Counted from the first letter of the stretch, positions 8,321-16,745 are shown. The stretch is 35,517 nt of DNA from an uncultured Burkholderiales bacterium (GCA_903896615.1 CAITYM010000053.1:1-35517), one strand, 5' to 3'. Translations and numbers: made by a program. Notes: generated by a model from the letters alone, not told the origin.

Positions 8321-8791
8321 TTGAAAATTGATCCATCACTTCACCCCAAAAAGCCTATTCTTTTCTCGTTACAAGGGTGGAGAAGGCGGTTTTTATTTAT
8401 TGCTACATCAGAGGTACTAGCTATTGCATGCTCCAGCATAGGTCTCTCCGTACTTTCTGATCAAAGCATAACCCACTCTAGCGTAATGGCTGTAACTGGC
8501 TCGGTAGTTGCTGTTTTGTGGAATTGGTTATTTAATTACTGGTTTGAGATGTGGGAATTCGCGCAAGCTTCAAAGCACAGAACAGTTTTGAGAAGGGTTA
8601 TGCATGCGCTTGGATTTGAAATGCCACTTTTGTTACTTTTTGTAATTTTATTTGCTTGGTGGTTTGATATTAGCTATACGCAAGCATTTGCCATGGATAT
8701 TGCCATGACAGTATTTTTTTTATTCGGTACTTTTGTTTTTACTTGGATCTTTGATTTACTCTTTGATCAACCAAAATTGAACAACGAGTGA
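8321..8791 (+). CDS. PACE family multidrug efflux transporter (AceI-like)
   Basis: The 156-residue, four-helix membrane protein contains two copies of the bacterial transmembrane pair domain. The first repeat starts at RRRFLFIATSEVLAI (about 21-35) and has WNWLFNYWFE near 67. The second has HALGFEMPLLL near 92 and ends with FVFTWIFDLLFD. This arrangement and length are those of the proteobacterial antimicrobial compound efflux (PACE) family, whose best-known member, AceI, exports chlorhexidine using the proton gradient; many members export small amines. The start is TTG at 8321, and no better start exists in the frame before the first repeat, but no clear ribosome binding site is visible. The physiological substrate is unknown. 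Confidence 0.85.
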   Translation: MKIDPSLHPKKPILFSLQGWRRRFLFIATSEVLAIACSSIGLSVLSDQSITHSSVMAVTGSVVAVLWNWLFNYWFEMWEFAQASKHRTVLRRVMHALGFEMPLLLLFVILFAWWFDISYTQAFAMDIAMTVFFLFGTFVFTWIFDLLFDQPKLNNE

Positions 8792-8900
8792 CAGCTAGAT
8801 TGAAATGTATGTTGGATAACGAACAGTTTTTAATAACAGTTTGTATAAGGTAGGGGCGTGTACTAATCCCTCTATTTTTAAAGATCCAGGAGCAACTGAA

Positions 8901-9389
8901 ATGAACAAAAGTGAAGACAAAAAAAATCTGCAAGATTTGGTGAGTGATTTTGATGTGGCAATGCTGGTAACTTACAGTGGTACCGCTGTGCATGCCCGTC
9001 CTATGGTTATCGCACATTTGGAGGAGGGTATGAGCGCGTACTTGGTAACCGACATCAATTCAGTTAAAGTAGACGAAATCAAAGCGAATCCACATGCGTT
9101 ATTAACATTTCAAGGTGCAAGTAAATATGCATCTGTTCAAGGTGAATTGACACTCACTTTGGACCGCACATTGATTGAGCTTATGTGGAAAGAGTCCTGG
9201 AAAGTTTGGTTTCCTGGGGGCAAGTCAGATGCAAATATTGCCTTGCTCAAATTTACAGGAGGTCAAGGCGAATTTTGGGATAACGCTGGTATGCAGGGAC
9301 TTAAGTATGTATACAGCGCAGCTAAGGCGTATTTGGCTGGAAACGTCATGCGCACAGATAGCGAGCAGCATGCAAAAGTTCAGTTGTAG
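8901..9389 (+). CDS. Pyridoxamine 5'-phosphate oxidase-family (split-barrel flavin-binding) protein
   Basis: The 162-residue protein resembles the general-stress-protein-26 branch of the PNPOx-like family. It has an N-terminal helix, then a split barrel beginning with AMLVTYSGTAVHARPM, and a W-rich segment MWKESWKVWFPGG in the second half. These proteins usually bind FMN, FAD or F420 and act in redox or stress reactions. The frame could extend to a TTG at 8841. ATG 8901 is preferred because AGGAG lies eight bases before it and the first 20 residues of the longer version do not look like the family. It follows the PACE gene by about 110 bases and may be transcribed with it. No specific reaction can be assigned. 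Confidence 0.82.
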   Translation: MNKSEDKKNLQDLVSDFDVAMLVTYSGTAVHARPMVIAHLEEGMSAYLVTDINSVKVDEIKANPHALLTFQGASKYASVQGELTLTLDRTLIELMWKESWKVWFPGGKSDANIALLKFTGGQGEFWDNAGMQGLKYVYSAAKAYLAGNVMRTDSEQHAKVQL

Positions 9390-9473
9390 ATTGGGCGAAG
9401 TTAAATTAGGTCTAGTCTAGTATTCCCCATACCTTATCCCTATAGAGTTGGGTGAAGACTTGACAATCTATAA

Positions 9474-10448
9474 CTATTTATTTTGTAATTGAATTTTTTT
9501 GGAAATTCCACCCCAAGTTAATATTTCGCTTTGAATAAATTTGTTAAATGCTTCAGCGCCCATGGCTTGAAATTCCATATCTTCAAAAGTCAGTCTCTCC
9601 TTAGCCAATGGGGTGGTCATTGCTTCATTAACTGCAGCATTTATTTTATTAGTAATTGTCTCTGGCATCCCGGCAGGACCAGACAATGAAAACCAGGTTG
9701 TTGATGTTAACTTGGGGTATCCTAGTTCAGAAAATGTAGGCACATTTGGAAAGTTTTCCAATCGTTTAGCAGATGTGATCGCTATGAGCCTAAGTTTATT
9801 GGCTTGAATCAAAGACTTTGCCGAAGTAACAGTAATTATTCCAGCAGGTAATTGGCCGCCAACAATATCGTTAACTACACTGCTTCCACCTTTATAGCCA
9901 ATGTGGGTTAATTTCAAACCCGCAATTTCCGCAAAGTATTCTCCAACAATATTGCCGTGAGTGCCGATTCCTGGCGATCCGTAGACGATGCCATCGGGTT
10001 GATTTTTGACGTAATTTATAAAACCCTTTAAATTTTGAATGGGTAGATTTGGGTTAACAACTAGTCCAAGGGGGGGACCGCCTAGAAGAGCAATGTGCGT
10101 AAAGTCTTTTACTGGATCATATTTGTTGGGGTACAAATTAGGTGCAATTACATGCGATCCGATACCCGAAATAACGAGTGTATAGCCATCTGGTTGAGAT
10201 TTAGCTACAAATTCAGACCCAATCGTTCCACCTGCTCCTGCCTTATTATCAATAATAAAAGATTGTTTAAATGTCTGTGAAAGCTGTTCGGACACGATTC
10301 TTGCCAATGTGTCTGAGCTACCAGCAGGCCCATAAGGAACTACGATTTTGACGGGTCGACTAGGCCACGAACTTGTATTTTGTGAGTAAGCAATTTGTGC
10401 GAAATAGATCTGGAAGAAGAGGGCAGAGAGAAAGAATAATTTTTTCAA
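9474..10448 (-). CDS. Bug-family (tripartite tricarboxylate transporter) substrate-binding protein
   Basis: This is a 324-residue exported receptor with a signal peptide (about 1-22, cleavage near YSQ). Its mature start is RPVKIVVPYGPAGSSDTLARI, followed by GAGGTIGSEFVAKSQPDGYT, both typical of the Bug/TctC fold. The start is TTG at 10448, with GAGAAAG about ten bases upstream. It lies 13 bases after the Rieske ferredoxin gene in the same direction, so both are probably one transcript. That pairing suggests it binds the substrate of the neighbouring Rieske oxygenase, probably an aromatic or heteroaromatic carboxylate. TctA and TctB genes are not present here. Confidence 0.92.
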   Translation of the reverse strand: MKKLFFLSALFFQIYFAQIAYSQNTSSWPSRPVKIVVPYGPAGSSDTLARIVSEQLSQTFKQSFIIDNKAGAGGTIGSEFVAKSQPDGYTLVISGIGSHVIAPNLYPNKYDPVKDFTHIALLGGPPLGLVVNPNLPIQNLKGFINYVKNQPDGIVYGSPGIGTHGNIVGEYFAEIAGLKLTHIGYKGGSSVVNDIVGGQLPAGIITVTSAKSLIQANKLRLIAITSAKRLENFPNVPTFSELGYPKLTSTTWFSLSGPAGMPETITNKINAAVNEAMTTPLAKERLTFEDMEFQAMGAEAFNKFIQSEILTWGGISKKIQLQNK

Positions 10449-10461
10449 TTTTAAACTTTCT

Positions 10462-10770
10462 CTATATCAAGATATAAATTAATTGATTCTCAACTACAAC
10501 TTGGTAGGTCCTTAATTTTTCAGTACAAGGGGCCGTTACTGCTTCTCCAGTTTTGATATTAAAGGCACCATTGTGAAAATTACACTCTACAAGATCATCT
10601 AAAACCCACCCCTCAGACAATGAGCCTGGTCCGTGTGTACATAAATCATCGGTTACAAAAAATTCGCTATCTATATTAAATACAGCAAGTACAAGCCCTT
10701 CTTTTTCGATTTTAAGAGCCTCGCCGAGTTTTACGTCAGTTACTTTACATAACTCAATTTTATTGGTCAT
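10462..10770 (-). CDS. Rieske-type [2Fe-2S] ferredoxin of a ring-hydroxylating oxygenase
   Basis: The 102-residue soluble protein has the Rieske cluster ligands C44, H46 (CTHGPGSL) and C63, H66 (CNFHNG), plus the usual PCTEKLRTY segment. The length is that of BphF/NdoA/CarAc-type ferredoxins, which pass electrons from a flavin reductase to a terminal oxygenase. The terminal oxygenase is divergently transcribed 150 bases away. No ferredoxin reductase gene is visible in the window, so it must be elsewhere or shared. The ATG at 10770 is the only plausible start. Confidence 0.92.
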   Translation of the reverse strand: MTNKIELCKVTDVKLGEALKIEKEGLVLAVFNIDSEFFVTDDLCTHGPGSLSEGWVLDDLVECNFHNGAFNIKTGEAVTAPCTEKLRTYQVVVENQLIYILI

Positions 10771-10807
10771 AGTCGTTTATTTTTTTAATTAATCAATATA
10801 TATTTCT

Positions 10808-10881
10808 AAATTTGTAAGGGTAACCCCAAATTTCCAGACCGTAATATACAAGAGAAAATACCCCGGCATTGATAGTATCAA
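10808..10881. promoter_or_regulatory. Divergent promoter region with two operator-like dyads
   Basis: The 149 bases between the ferredoxin and oxygenase starts contain two symmetric elements. TTGATA-G-TATCAA at 10869-10881 is a perfect six-base dyad with one central base. GGGT-A-ACCC at 10818-10826 is flanked on both sides by AAATTT (10808-10813 and 10828-10833). A TAATAT at 10885-10890 could be a -10 for the rightward gene, but no well-spaced -35 is clear. The dyads are seen directly; binding of a regulator is inferred and no regulator gene adjoins this unit. Confidence 0.4.
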
Positions 10882-10919
10882 CGCTAATATAAATGGACTT
10901 TAAGACGGAGTAGTTTGAG

Positions 10920-12203
10920 TTGAAAAAAGAGCAAAACGATTATTTGACCCAAACGGGTCCGGGTACCCCAATGGGTGAATTGTTCAGAAGGTATTGGCAG
11001 CCCGTGTTGCTTTCCGAGGAATTGGCAGAGCCAGATGGTCCGCCTGTAAGACTTGAGATTTTGTCCGAAAAATTACTTGCCTTTAGAGACTCCAGTGGAC
11101 GCTTGGGTGTGATAGATGAGTTTTGCGCACATAGAGGCGTTTCACTTTGGTTCGGTCGAAACGAGGAAAATGGTATTCGGTGTCCCTACCATGGTTGGAA
11201 ATATGATATCAACGGTAAATGTATTGAAATTCCCTCCGAGCCATCTGAGAGTAAGTTGTGTGACAGGATTAGATTGAAGTCTTATCCCCTGGAAGAGCGA
11301 GGTGGCATCATTTGGATTTATATGGGACCGCCGGAATTCAAACCAGATCTACCTGAGTATGAGTTTGCTTTGGCGCCCCCGAAGCGAAGATTTATCACCA
11401 AAAGACTGCAGGAATCTAACTGGCTTCAAGCCTTGGAGGGAGGCATTGATTCAAGTCATGTATCTTGGTTACACGGCAAGAATTTACAATCAGATCCTCT
11501 TTTTAAAGGATCTAAAGGAAACCAATACAACTTGAATGATTTAAAACCTATATTTGAGGTTGTCGAATCAGAAGGGGGACTGTACATAGGTGTTAGACGC
11601 AACGCAGAAAATAATCAGTATTATTGGCGCGTTACTCAGTGGCTTTTGCCTGCCTTTACACTTATTCCTCCTAGAGGGGATCATCCCGTTCATGGTCATT
11701 TTTGGGTGCCTATCAATGATCATCAAAACTGGGCTTGGAGCTTTGATTACCATCCAAACCGCGATTTAACGGATTTGGAAGTTAACGCGATGAAAGACGG
11801 CAAAGGAATACATGTTAAATATATTCCAGGAACTTATATTCCGATTCAGAATAAGCAAAATGATTATCTGATGGATAGAAAAGCACAAAAAGAGGGGTTA
11901 ACTTTTAGTGGTATTGAAGGAATTGCAATGCAAGATGCATCGCTTCAAGAAAGTATGGGGACGATCCAGGATCGTACAAAGGAGAACTTGACTTCCACTG
12001 ACAACGGTATATTGATGGCCAGACGCCGCTTGTTGAATGCTGCAAAGGAGTTAGAGAGCAGGGGCGTTTCCCCGCCTGGGTCCCAGCCAAGCGCCCACCA
12101 TGTTCGATCCGCAGCTTTTTTATTGCCGATTGATAAAAAATTCAATGAAGCCGCAAGTGACGCATTCATTGCGGAGCAAGGCAAACCTCACGTAACTGTT
12201 TAA
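10920..12203 (+). CDS. Rieske non-heme iron aromatic oxygenase, phthalate-dioxygenase-like oxygenase subunit
   Basis: The 427-residue protein has an N-terminal Rieske domain (C69, H71 in CAHRG; C88, H91 in CPYHGWK) followed by a catalytic domain. The mononuclear iron motif sits in GGIDSSHVSWLH, with the bridging aspartate D177 and iron ligands H180 and H185. The third, acidic ligand is not assigned. The N-terminal segment DYLTQTGPGTPMGELFRRYW is typical of the phthalate 4,5-dioxygenase and O-demethylase group, which works without a beta subunit. The start is TTG at 10920, with GGAG nine bases before it and an in-frame stop just upstream. It is paired with a Rieske ferredoxin, whereas phthalate dioxygenase itself uses a one-piece reductase, so the electron chain is closer to carbazole-dioxygenase-type systems. 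The substrate is unknown. Confidence 0.9.
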   Translation: MKKEQNDYLTQTGPGTPMGELFRRYWQPVLLSEELAEPDGPPVRLEILSEKLLAFRDSSGRLGVIDEFCAHRGVSLWFGRNEENGIRCPYHGWKYDINGKCIEIPSEPSESKLCDRIRLKSYPLEERGGIIWIYMGPPEFKPDLPEYEFALAPPKRRFITKRLQESNWLQALEGGIDSSHVSWLHGKNLQSDPLFKGSKGNQYNLNDLKPIFEVVESEGGLYIGVRRNAENNQYYWRVTQWLLPAFTLIPPRGDHPVHGHFWVPINDHQNWAWSFDYHPNRDLTDLEVNAMKDGKGIHVKYIPGTYIPIQNKQNDYLMDRKAQKEGLTFSGIEGIAMQDASLQESMGTIQDRTKENLTSTDNGILMARRRLLNAAKELESRGVSPPGSQPSAHHVRSAAFLLPIDKKFNEAASDAFIAEQGKPHVTV

Positions 12204-12207
12204 TCCA

Positions 12208-13332
12208 ATGACTCAATTTAAGGCCGCCGTTGCGGTTTCATCCACCCAAACAGAGTTTCAATTTTTTTCTAAACCCAAAGAAGAGCGGGAGTCTGGCTTA
12301 CTCAAAGTACTTGCAACAGGCGTTTGCGGAAGTGATTGGGGATATTATCAAAATTTGCCCCTAAGCAGAGGCCCTATTATTTTAGGGCACGAGACAGTTG
12401 GTGTAATTGAAACTATGGGCACTTTGGCTGCTGCGCGTTGGCGCTTAAAGGAAGGCGATATTGTCGCTTTAGAAGAGTACATACCTTGCGGAACTTGTCA
12501 TGCATGTCGTTCCAGTGACTTTAGATTATGTGATGCAACGGATTGGCGATTAGGGGGGATCAGATACGGGGCGACAGGACTGAATATTGCTCCTGGGCTA
12601 TGGGGCGGTTACAGCCAATACATGCATCTTCACTTAAATACTGTTTTTCATAAAGTTCCATCTTCGCTGTCTCCGCGGCATGCAGCACTTGCGCTACCTA
12701 TTTCTAACGGCATAGAGTGGACTTATCTTCAAGGAGGAGCGGGGCCTGGTCAATGTGTCGTAATTCAAGGGCCTGGACAGCAAGGATTAGCCTGCGTTGT
12801 GGCTGCGAAAGAGGCTGGTGCGTCCAATATTATCGTTACGGGTCTGTCCAATCCAACAGACAGGCGACGCTTGGATCTTGCAAAAAGGTTGGGAGCGCAT
12901 CATACAGTTGAGTTGAGTGGTCAAAATATCGTTGAAACTGTGTCTGATTTAACGGGTGGATTGATGGCCGATTTAGTTATTGATTGCGCCTCTGGTGGAA
13001 CCGAGTCGGTGGTCACTGCAATTGCCCTAGCTAGAAAAAAAGGAATGGTTATATTGGGAGGACAAAAACGCAAGAAAATTCCAGAATTCGACAGTGACCA
13101 AATCATTGCCAAATTTTTAACCGTAAAAGGAATGCGTGGTCACAGCTTTGAGTCCGTTGAACTTGCTTTGCAGATCATTGCTAGTGATAAGCATGCAATT
13201 AAACAAATGGGTACACATTTACTAGGCCTACAGCAAACTGATCTCGCTTTACAAACTTTAGTGGGTAACGGACTTGAGGGAGCGATACATATGGTTGTTG
13301 ATCCTAACGTTGACTTACTAGAAATGACCTAG
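12208..13332 (+). CDS. Zinc-dependent medium-chain alcohol dehydrogenase
   Basis: The 374-residue protein is a two-zinc MDR family member. Catalytic zinc ligands are C40 (GVCGSD) and H61-E62 (GHE). Structural zinc is held by C94, C97, C100 and C108 (CGTCHAC...C). The cofactor domain has a Gly-rich QGPGQQGLACV segment near residue 190 and probably binds NAD(P). It starts four bases after the oxygenase stop, so it is co-transcribed and likely oxidises an alcohol or dihydrodiol-derived product of that enzyme. The dehydrogenase partner of a dihydroxylating oxygenase is usually an SDR protein; an MDR enzyme here hints at a side-chain alcohol or carbinol instead. Confidence 0.88.
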   Translation: MTQFKAAVAVSSTQTEFQFFSKPKEERESGLLKVLATGVCGSDWGYYQNLPLSRGPIILGHETVGVIETMGTLAAARWRLKEGDIVALEEYIPCGTCHACRSSDFRLCDATDWRLGGIRYGATGLNIAPGLWGGYSQYMHLHLNTVFHKVPSSLSPRHAALALPISNGIEWTYLQGGAGPGQCVVIQGPGQQGLACVVAAKEAGASNIIVTGLSNPTDRRRLDLAKRLGAHHTVELSGQNIVETVSDLTGGLMADLVIDCASGGTESVVTAIALARKKGMVILGGQKRKKIPEFDSDQIIAKFLTVKGMRGHSFESVELALQIIASDKHAIKQMGTHLLGLQQTDLALQTLVGNGLEGAIHMVVDPNVDLLEMT

Positions 13333-13704
13333 ATTCAATTCACAGTTTGCAAAGAAATAGGTGTGTAAGGTTAAAGGATGATCCGCAGGAAATGTCTGAG
13401 TAAAACTACAAAGTCTATCCAATCATTGATAGCTATAGCAAAGTGAGCGTGTAGATACTCAAACCGGGTTTAATGTGATTTATTGGATCTGGTTGAAGAC
13501 AAAATAAACTGAACTAGATGGTGGCATTGCGAAGGGGGAAGTATTCTTAAAAGTGCAACTGCTTTAGGTGTTGCAATCTTTGGCGCTTTTGTAGCGCAAG
13601 TGGGGTCGAACAAATCCGTAAGGTACAAATGCGTAAAGTACAAATGTGTAACGTACATCTGGATAATGCACAAATAGATAATGCATCATCTCAGATGAGT
13701 AGCG
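13333..13704. other. Convergent intergenic region without a convincing gene
   Basis: These 372 bases separate two convergent units. Short open frames exist on both strands, but none has a recognisable domain, and the leftward one (13470-13673) is partly made of a short repeat. GCGCT-TTTGT-AGCGC at 13583-13597 could form a small hairpin, but it has no T-run on either side. A degenerate 15-base repeat is listed separately. No clear terminator was found. Confidence 0.5.
13618..13691. repeat. Degenerate 15-base tandem repeat, about five units
   Basis: Units begin at 13618, 13633, 13648, 13662 and 13677. The first two are nearly identical (GTAAGGTACAAATGC, GTAAAGTACAAATGT). The third is 14 bases long, and the last two share GATAATGCA. 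The array ends 13 bases before the stop of the molybdenum hydroxylase large subunit. It looks like replication slippage in non-coding DNA; no function is evident. Confidence 0.6.
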
Positions 13705-16155
13705 CTAGATGGTTATTTGTTTCACATGTCCAAGCGCCTTGAGAATTTTCTCTGGCGTAACAGGTTGTGACCAAACTTGCGCTTTGAGGGGGCGAAGCGC
13801 GTCGTTGATCGCGTTAACTACGGCTGCTGGTGCGCCCGCAGTGCCCGCCTCACCCGCTCCCTTAGCGCCTAACAGTGAACTTCGAGTAGGGGTCTCAACG
13901 TGGGAGATCTCGATATCTGGCATCTCACTAGCCATAGGCACGAGATAATCGGCCATAGAGCCGTTTTGCATTAAACCCTGGTCATCGTAGAGACACTCTT
14001 CAAATAAAGCGCCTCCAATGCCTTGAACGATCGCTCCTCGAATTTGCTCATCCACAAGCTTGGGATTAATCACTCGTCCGCAGTCCTCAACTGCCCAGTG
14101 CTTTAAAAGTTTTACGGCGCCTGTTTCGACATCAACTTCTACGTAAGAGGCTTGCACGCCGTTGGTAAAGATAAAGGGATAGTCGCGCTGTGCGTAATGT
14201 CGAGTAACCATCAACTCAGAGGTAAAGCCAGCGGGCAGTGTATCGGGCCTGTAGTAGGCAATACGGCCAAGTTCTGACAGGGCTAAGAGTTCAGCCCCGC
14301 TTTGCGCGTGTTTAATGAGACCATCCTCAAGCTTAAGATCAGCCAAGGGTTGTTTTAATATGGCTTCTGCAACTTTAAGGATGTTGGCTCTAAGAGCCAG
14401 TCCAGCTTGTAACACTGCTTCGCCCCCGACTCCCGCACCCCTAGAGGCCCAAGTACCACCACCGTAAGGTACTGCATCCGTGTCCCCCGTAAGCAGCCTT
14501 ACTTTTGCCATGGGAACACCTACTGCATCAGCTGCAATTTGAGCAAATATTGCTTCAGTTCCCTGGCCCTGTTCTCCAACGCTTGCCATCACTGCTAAGC
14601 CCCCTGCAGGCTCAAGTCGAAGAGTGGCACCGTCTTGAGAGGAAATTCGTGCGCCTCCAACCCCGTAAAAAGCAGCGCTGGGGTTGGTTAACTCAATGAG
14701 GGTTGCAAATCCTATTCCCCTGTAGATCCCTTTTTGTCGAAGCGCGGTTTGCTCAGCCAATAAAGCTGGATAGTCCATGAGTGTTTCTATTTGGCGAAGG
14801 CATGCCTCATGTGAGAGTACTTCCAGCTTTATTCCTGAAGCTCCAGTAGCGGGGTACGCATCGTCTGGGATCACATTTCGCTTTCGCATCTCCAAGGCGT
14901 CAAGGCCCAGCTTAGCAGCAGCCAAATCTACCAATCCCTCTGTAACTGCACATGCGATAGGATGTCCGACGCCGCGGTACTGGCAAGTAGGCGTTTTGTT
15001 AAGAAAAACCACATCAAGTTTGGCACGGTAAGCCTTATGCTTATAGGGCCCCCCGGTTAAATTTACAACCTGGTTACCCTCAATGCCGCTTGTTCTAGGG
15101 AACATAGAAAAAGGGCCAATGCCTGTGGTGTCTTTGATTTCAAACGCCAAAATTTCACCTTCCTTGGTCGCCGCAATACGGCCCTCTATTCGGTGTTCTC
15201 GTGCATGGATGTCGCTTACAAACGACTCAAGTCTGTCAGCTACAAACTTGATGGGTCTTTTGAGTAAGATAGAAATGGCTACAGTTGCAAAATCATCCGG
15301 GTAGGCGTGTACTTTTATACCAAATGAGCCACCCACATCTTTACAGATCACACGAATATTGGCCTCCGGTAGATCAAACTGCCTTGCATAAAGGTCTTGC
15401 ATCATGTGTGGCGCTTGCTGCGAATGGTAAACAGTGAGTTGCTTGCTAGCAGGGTTGTAGTCTGCTATTTGACAACGAGGCTCTAGAGTTACGCCGGTAT
15501 GACGACCAAAGTCAAAGGTAGCCTCAGCTACTACAGCGGCTTTAGCAAACGCCTCATCCACGCCGCCAGTATCTAAGCTTCTGGTAAAGCACAGGTTATC
15601 TCCAAGCTCTGGATGAATCACAGGAGTGTTCGGATCGAGTGCGGTATTCATATCAAGTGCTGCAGGTAAATCTTCCCACTCAACTTGTATGTACTGAAGT
15701 GCATCCTCTGCTTGCGCGCGGGTCTTGCCAACTACGGCTACAACTGGTTCACCTTGCCAATGTGCTCGATCCAGGGCCATTGGATATTGTGGCGCTGATT
15801 TAATGCCGGCCAAGTGCGTGAGCGTAGCGACCCAGGGTTTGCAAATTGAGGATAAATCATGGCCAGTGTAAACGGCCAGTACACCGGGCATCATCTGGGC
15901 AAATGAACGCTCAACTTTAAGAATTCTTGCATGAGCAACTGGGGAGCGCCAGTAAACAACGTGAGCCATTCGAGGTAACTCAATATCATCTACATACTGA
16001 CCACGTCCTTCAGTTAAACGTTCAATATTTGGTCTTGGAATTGCTCGGCCAATGTGTTTAGCGTTGCTTAAATCACCACTGAAAGGCTCTGCTGTTGGAG
16101 CAGGAGTTGGGCTTTGAATTTTCTCATTTAAAAATTTATTTTCAGGTGCGTTCAT
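13705..16155 (-). CDS. Molybdenum hydroxylase large (molybdopterin-binding) subunit, xanthine dehydrogenase family
   Basis: The 816-residue protein has the aldehyde oxidase/xanthine dehydrogenase fold: an N-terminal a/b hammerhead (GRAIPRPNIERLTEGRGQYV near residue 35) and two molybdopterin-binding domains. The active-site loop reads QYRGVGHP near residue 392, not the AYRCSFR of true CO dehydrogenase, so this is a hydroxylase of organic substrates. The conserved GAKGAGEAG near residue 765 supplies the catalytic glutamate that activates water. Together with the FAD and 2Fe-2S subunits it would hydroxylate a carbon next to a ring nitrogen, or an aldehyde. It is the last gene of a leftward operon of four, with a four-base overlap with the 2Fe-2S gene. 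A heteroaromatic substrate is inferred from the neighbours. Confidence 0.93.
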   Translation of the reverse strand: MNAPENKFLNEKIQSPTPAPTAEPFSGDLSNAKHIGRAIPRPNIERLTEGRGQYVDDIELPRMAHVVYWRSPVAHARILKVERSFAQMMPGVLAVYTGHDLSSICKPWVATLTHLAGIKSAPQYPMALDRAHWQGEPVVAVVGKTRAQAEDALQYIQVEWEDLPAALDMNTALDPNTPVIHPELGDNLCFTRSLDTGGVDEAFAKAAVVAEATFDFGRHTGVTLEPRCQIADYNPASKQLTVYHSQQAPHMMQDLYARQFDLPEANIRVICKDVGGSFGIKVHAYPDDFATVAISILLKRPIKFVADRLESFVSDIHAREHRIEGRIAATKEGEILAFEIKDTTGIGPFSMFPRTSGIEGNQVVNLTGGPYKHKAYRAKLDVVFLNKTPTCQYRGVGHPIACAVTEGLVDLAAAKLGLDALEMRKRNVIPDDAYPATGASGIKLEVLSHEACLRQIETLMDYPALLAEQTALRQKGIYRGIGFATLIELTNPSAAFYGVGGARISSQDGATLRLEPAGGLAVMASVGEQGQGTEAIFAQIAADAVGVPMAKVRLLTGDTDAVPYGGGTWASRGAGVGGEAVLQAGLALRANILKVAEAILKQPLADLKLEDGLIKHAQSGAELLALSELGRIAYYRPDTLPAGFTSELMVTRHYAQRDYPFIFTNGVQASYVEVDVETGAVKLLKHWAVEDCGRVINPKLVDEQIRGAIVQGIGGALFEECLYDDQGLMQNGSMADYLVPMASEMPDIEISHVETPTRSSLLGAKGAGEAGTAGAPAAVVNAINDALRPLKAQVWSQPVTPEKILKALGHVKQITI

Positions 16156-16646
16156 GCTTTAACTCCCATGCGGCGCGAGGCAAGAACATCACATACTGCG
16201 TCAATAATCGATTGGTATCCTGTGCACCTACAGTAATTGCCAGACATCCATGCTCGCACATCCTCTCTAGTAGCCTCTGGTTGTGCAGTCAGTAACTCAC
16301 TTGCTGCCATCAACATGCCTGAGGTACAAAATCCGCATTGGAGTGCGTTATGCTTGATGAACGCTTGTTGTAAGTCTTGGATTTCACCCGTATCGCTTAG
16401 ACCTTCTACGGTTTCGACTTGCTTGCCGCTCGCTTGAACAGCGAGGGTTAAACAACCTCGAACAATTTTTCCATCCATCCGAACTGTGCATGCTCCGCAC
16501 ACACCGTGTTCGCACCCCAGGTGAGAGCCCTTCAGGCCTAGGTTGTCACGCAAAAAATCAACCAAGTGTGTCCGAGGTTCTATCTCGCACTGATGGATCT
16601 GACCATTGACCGTGATGTTAATGTTTTGGGAGTGAGGGGAAGTCAT
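16152..16646 (-). CDS. Molybdenum hydroxylase small subunit with two [2Fe-2S] clusters
   Basis: The 164-residue protein has a plant-ferredoxin-like N-terminal cluster with C45, C50, C53 and C65 (CEHGVCGAC) and a helical C-terminal cluster with C104, C107, C139 and C141 (CGFC, CRCTGY). All eight ligands are present and the length is standard for CoxS/NdhS/QoxS-like subunits. It passes electrons from the molybdenum centre to FAD. The gene overlaps the large-subunit gene by four bases and lies about 100 bases after the FAD subunit gene. Confidence 0.94.
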   Translation of the reverse strand: MTSPHSQNINITVNGQIHQCEIEPRTHLVDFLRDNLGLKGSHLGCEHGVCGACTVRMDGKIVRGCLTLAVQASGKQVETVEGLSDTGEIQDLQQAFIKHNALQCGFCTSGMLMAASELLTAQPEATREDVRAWMSGNYCRCTGYQSIIDAVCDVLASRRMGVKA

Positions 16647-16715
16647 ATTCGGGTCCTATTGAAGTCACGGTAGGATTTAAAGTTATTATTTTTAATTTTT
16701 ACTTTTAAGTTAATG

Positions 16716-16725
16716 CGTAATTACG
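16716..16725. promoter_or_regulatory. Ten-base palindrome in the gap between FAD and 2Fe-2S subunit genes
   Basis: CGTAATTACG is a perfect palindrome in the only sizeable gap (99 bases) of the leftward hydroxylase operon. Read leftward, the gap is AT-rich and contains a TTAACT followed 17 bases later by AATAAT, a weak promoter-like pair. A second dyad, TCCTA...TAGGA, lies near 16658-16674. This could be an internal promoter for the small and large subunits, but the evidence is slight. Confidence 0.2.
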
Positions 16726-16745
16726 GATACCAGATAAGGAAGTAA

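Noticed and set aside
8841..8900. TTG-started extension of the PNPOx-like gene
   Set aside because: The extra 20 residues lack family character, and ATG 8901 has a well-placed AGGAG.
13470..13673. Leftward 67-codon open frame with repeated THLY-like residues
   Set aside because: Its repeated part is simply the 15-base DNA repeat, and there is no domain or ribosome binding site.
13540..13680. Rightward frame reading SATALGVAIFGAFVAQVGS, possible gene remnant
   Set aside because: It is short, has no start in frame and no recognisable family; chance hydrophobicity is as likely.
13709..15304. Several rightward open frames inside the molybdenum hydroxylase large subunit
   Set aside because: They are antisense shadows of a clear family gene, with no ribosome binding sites or domains.
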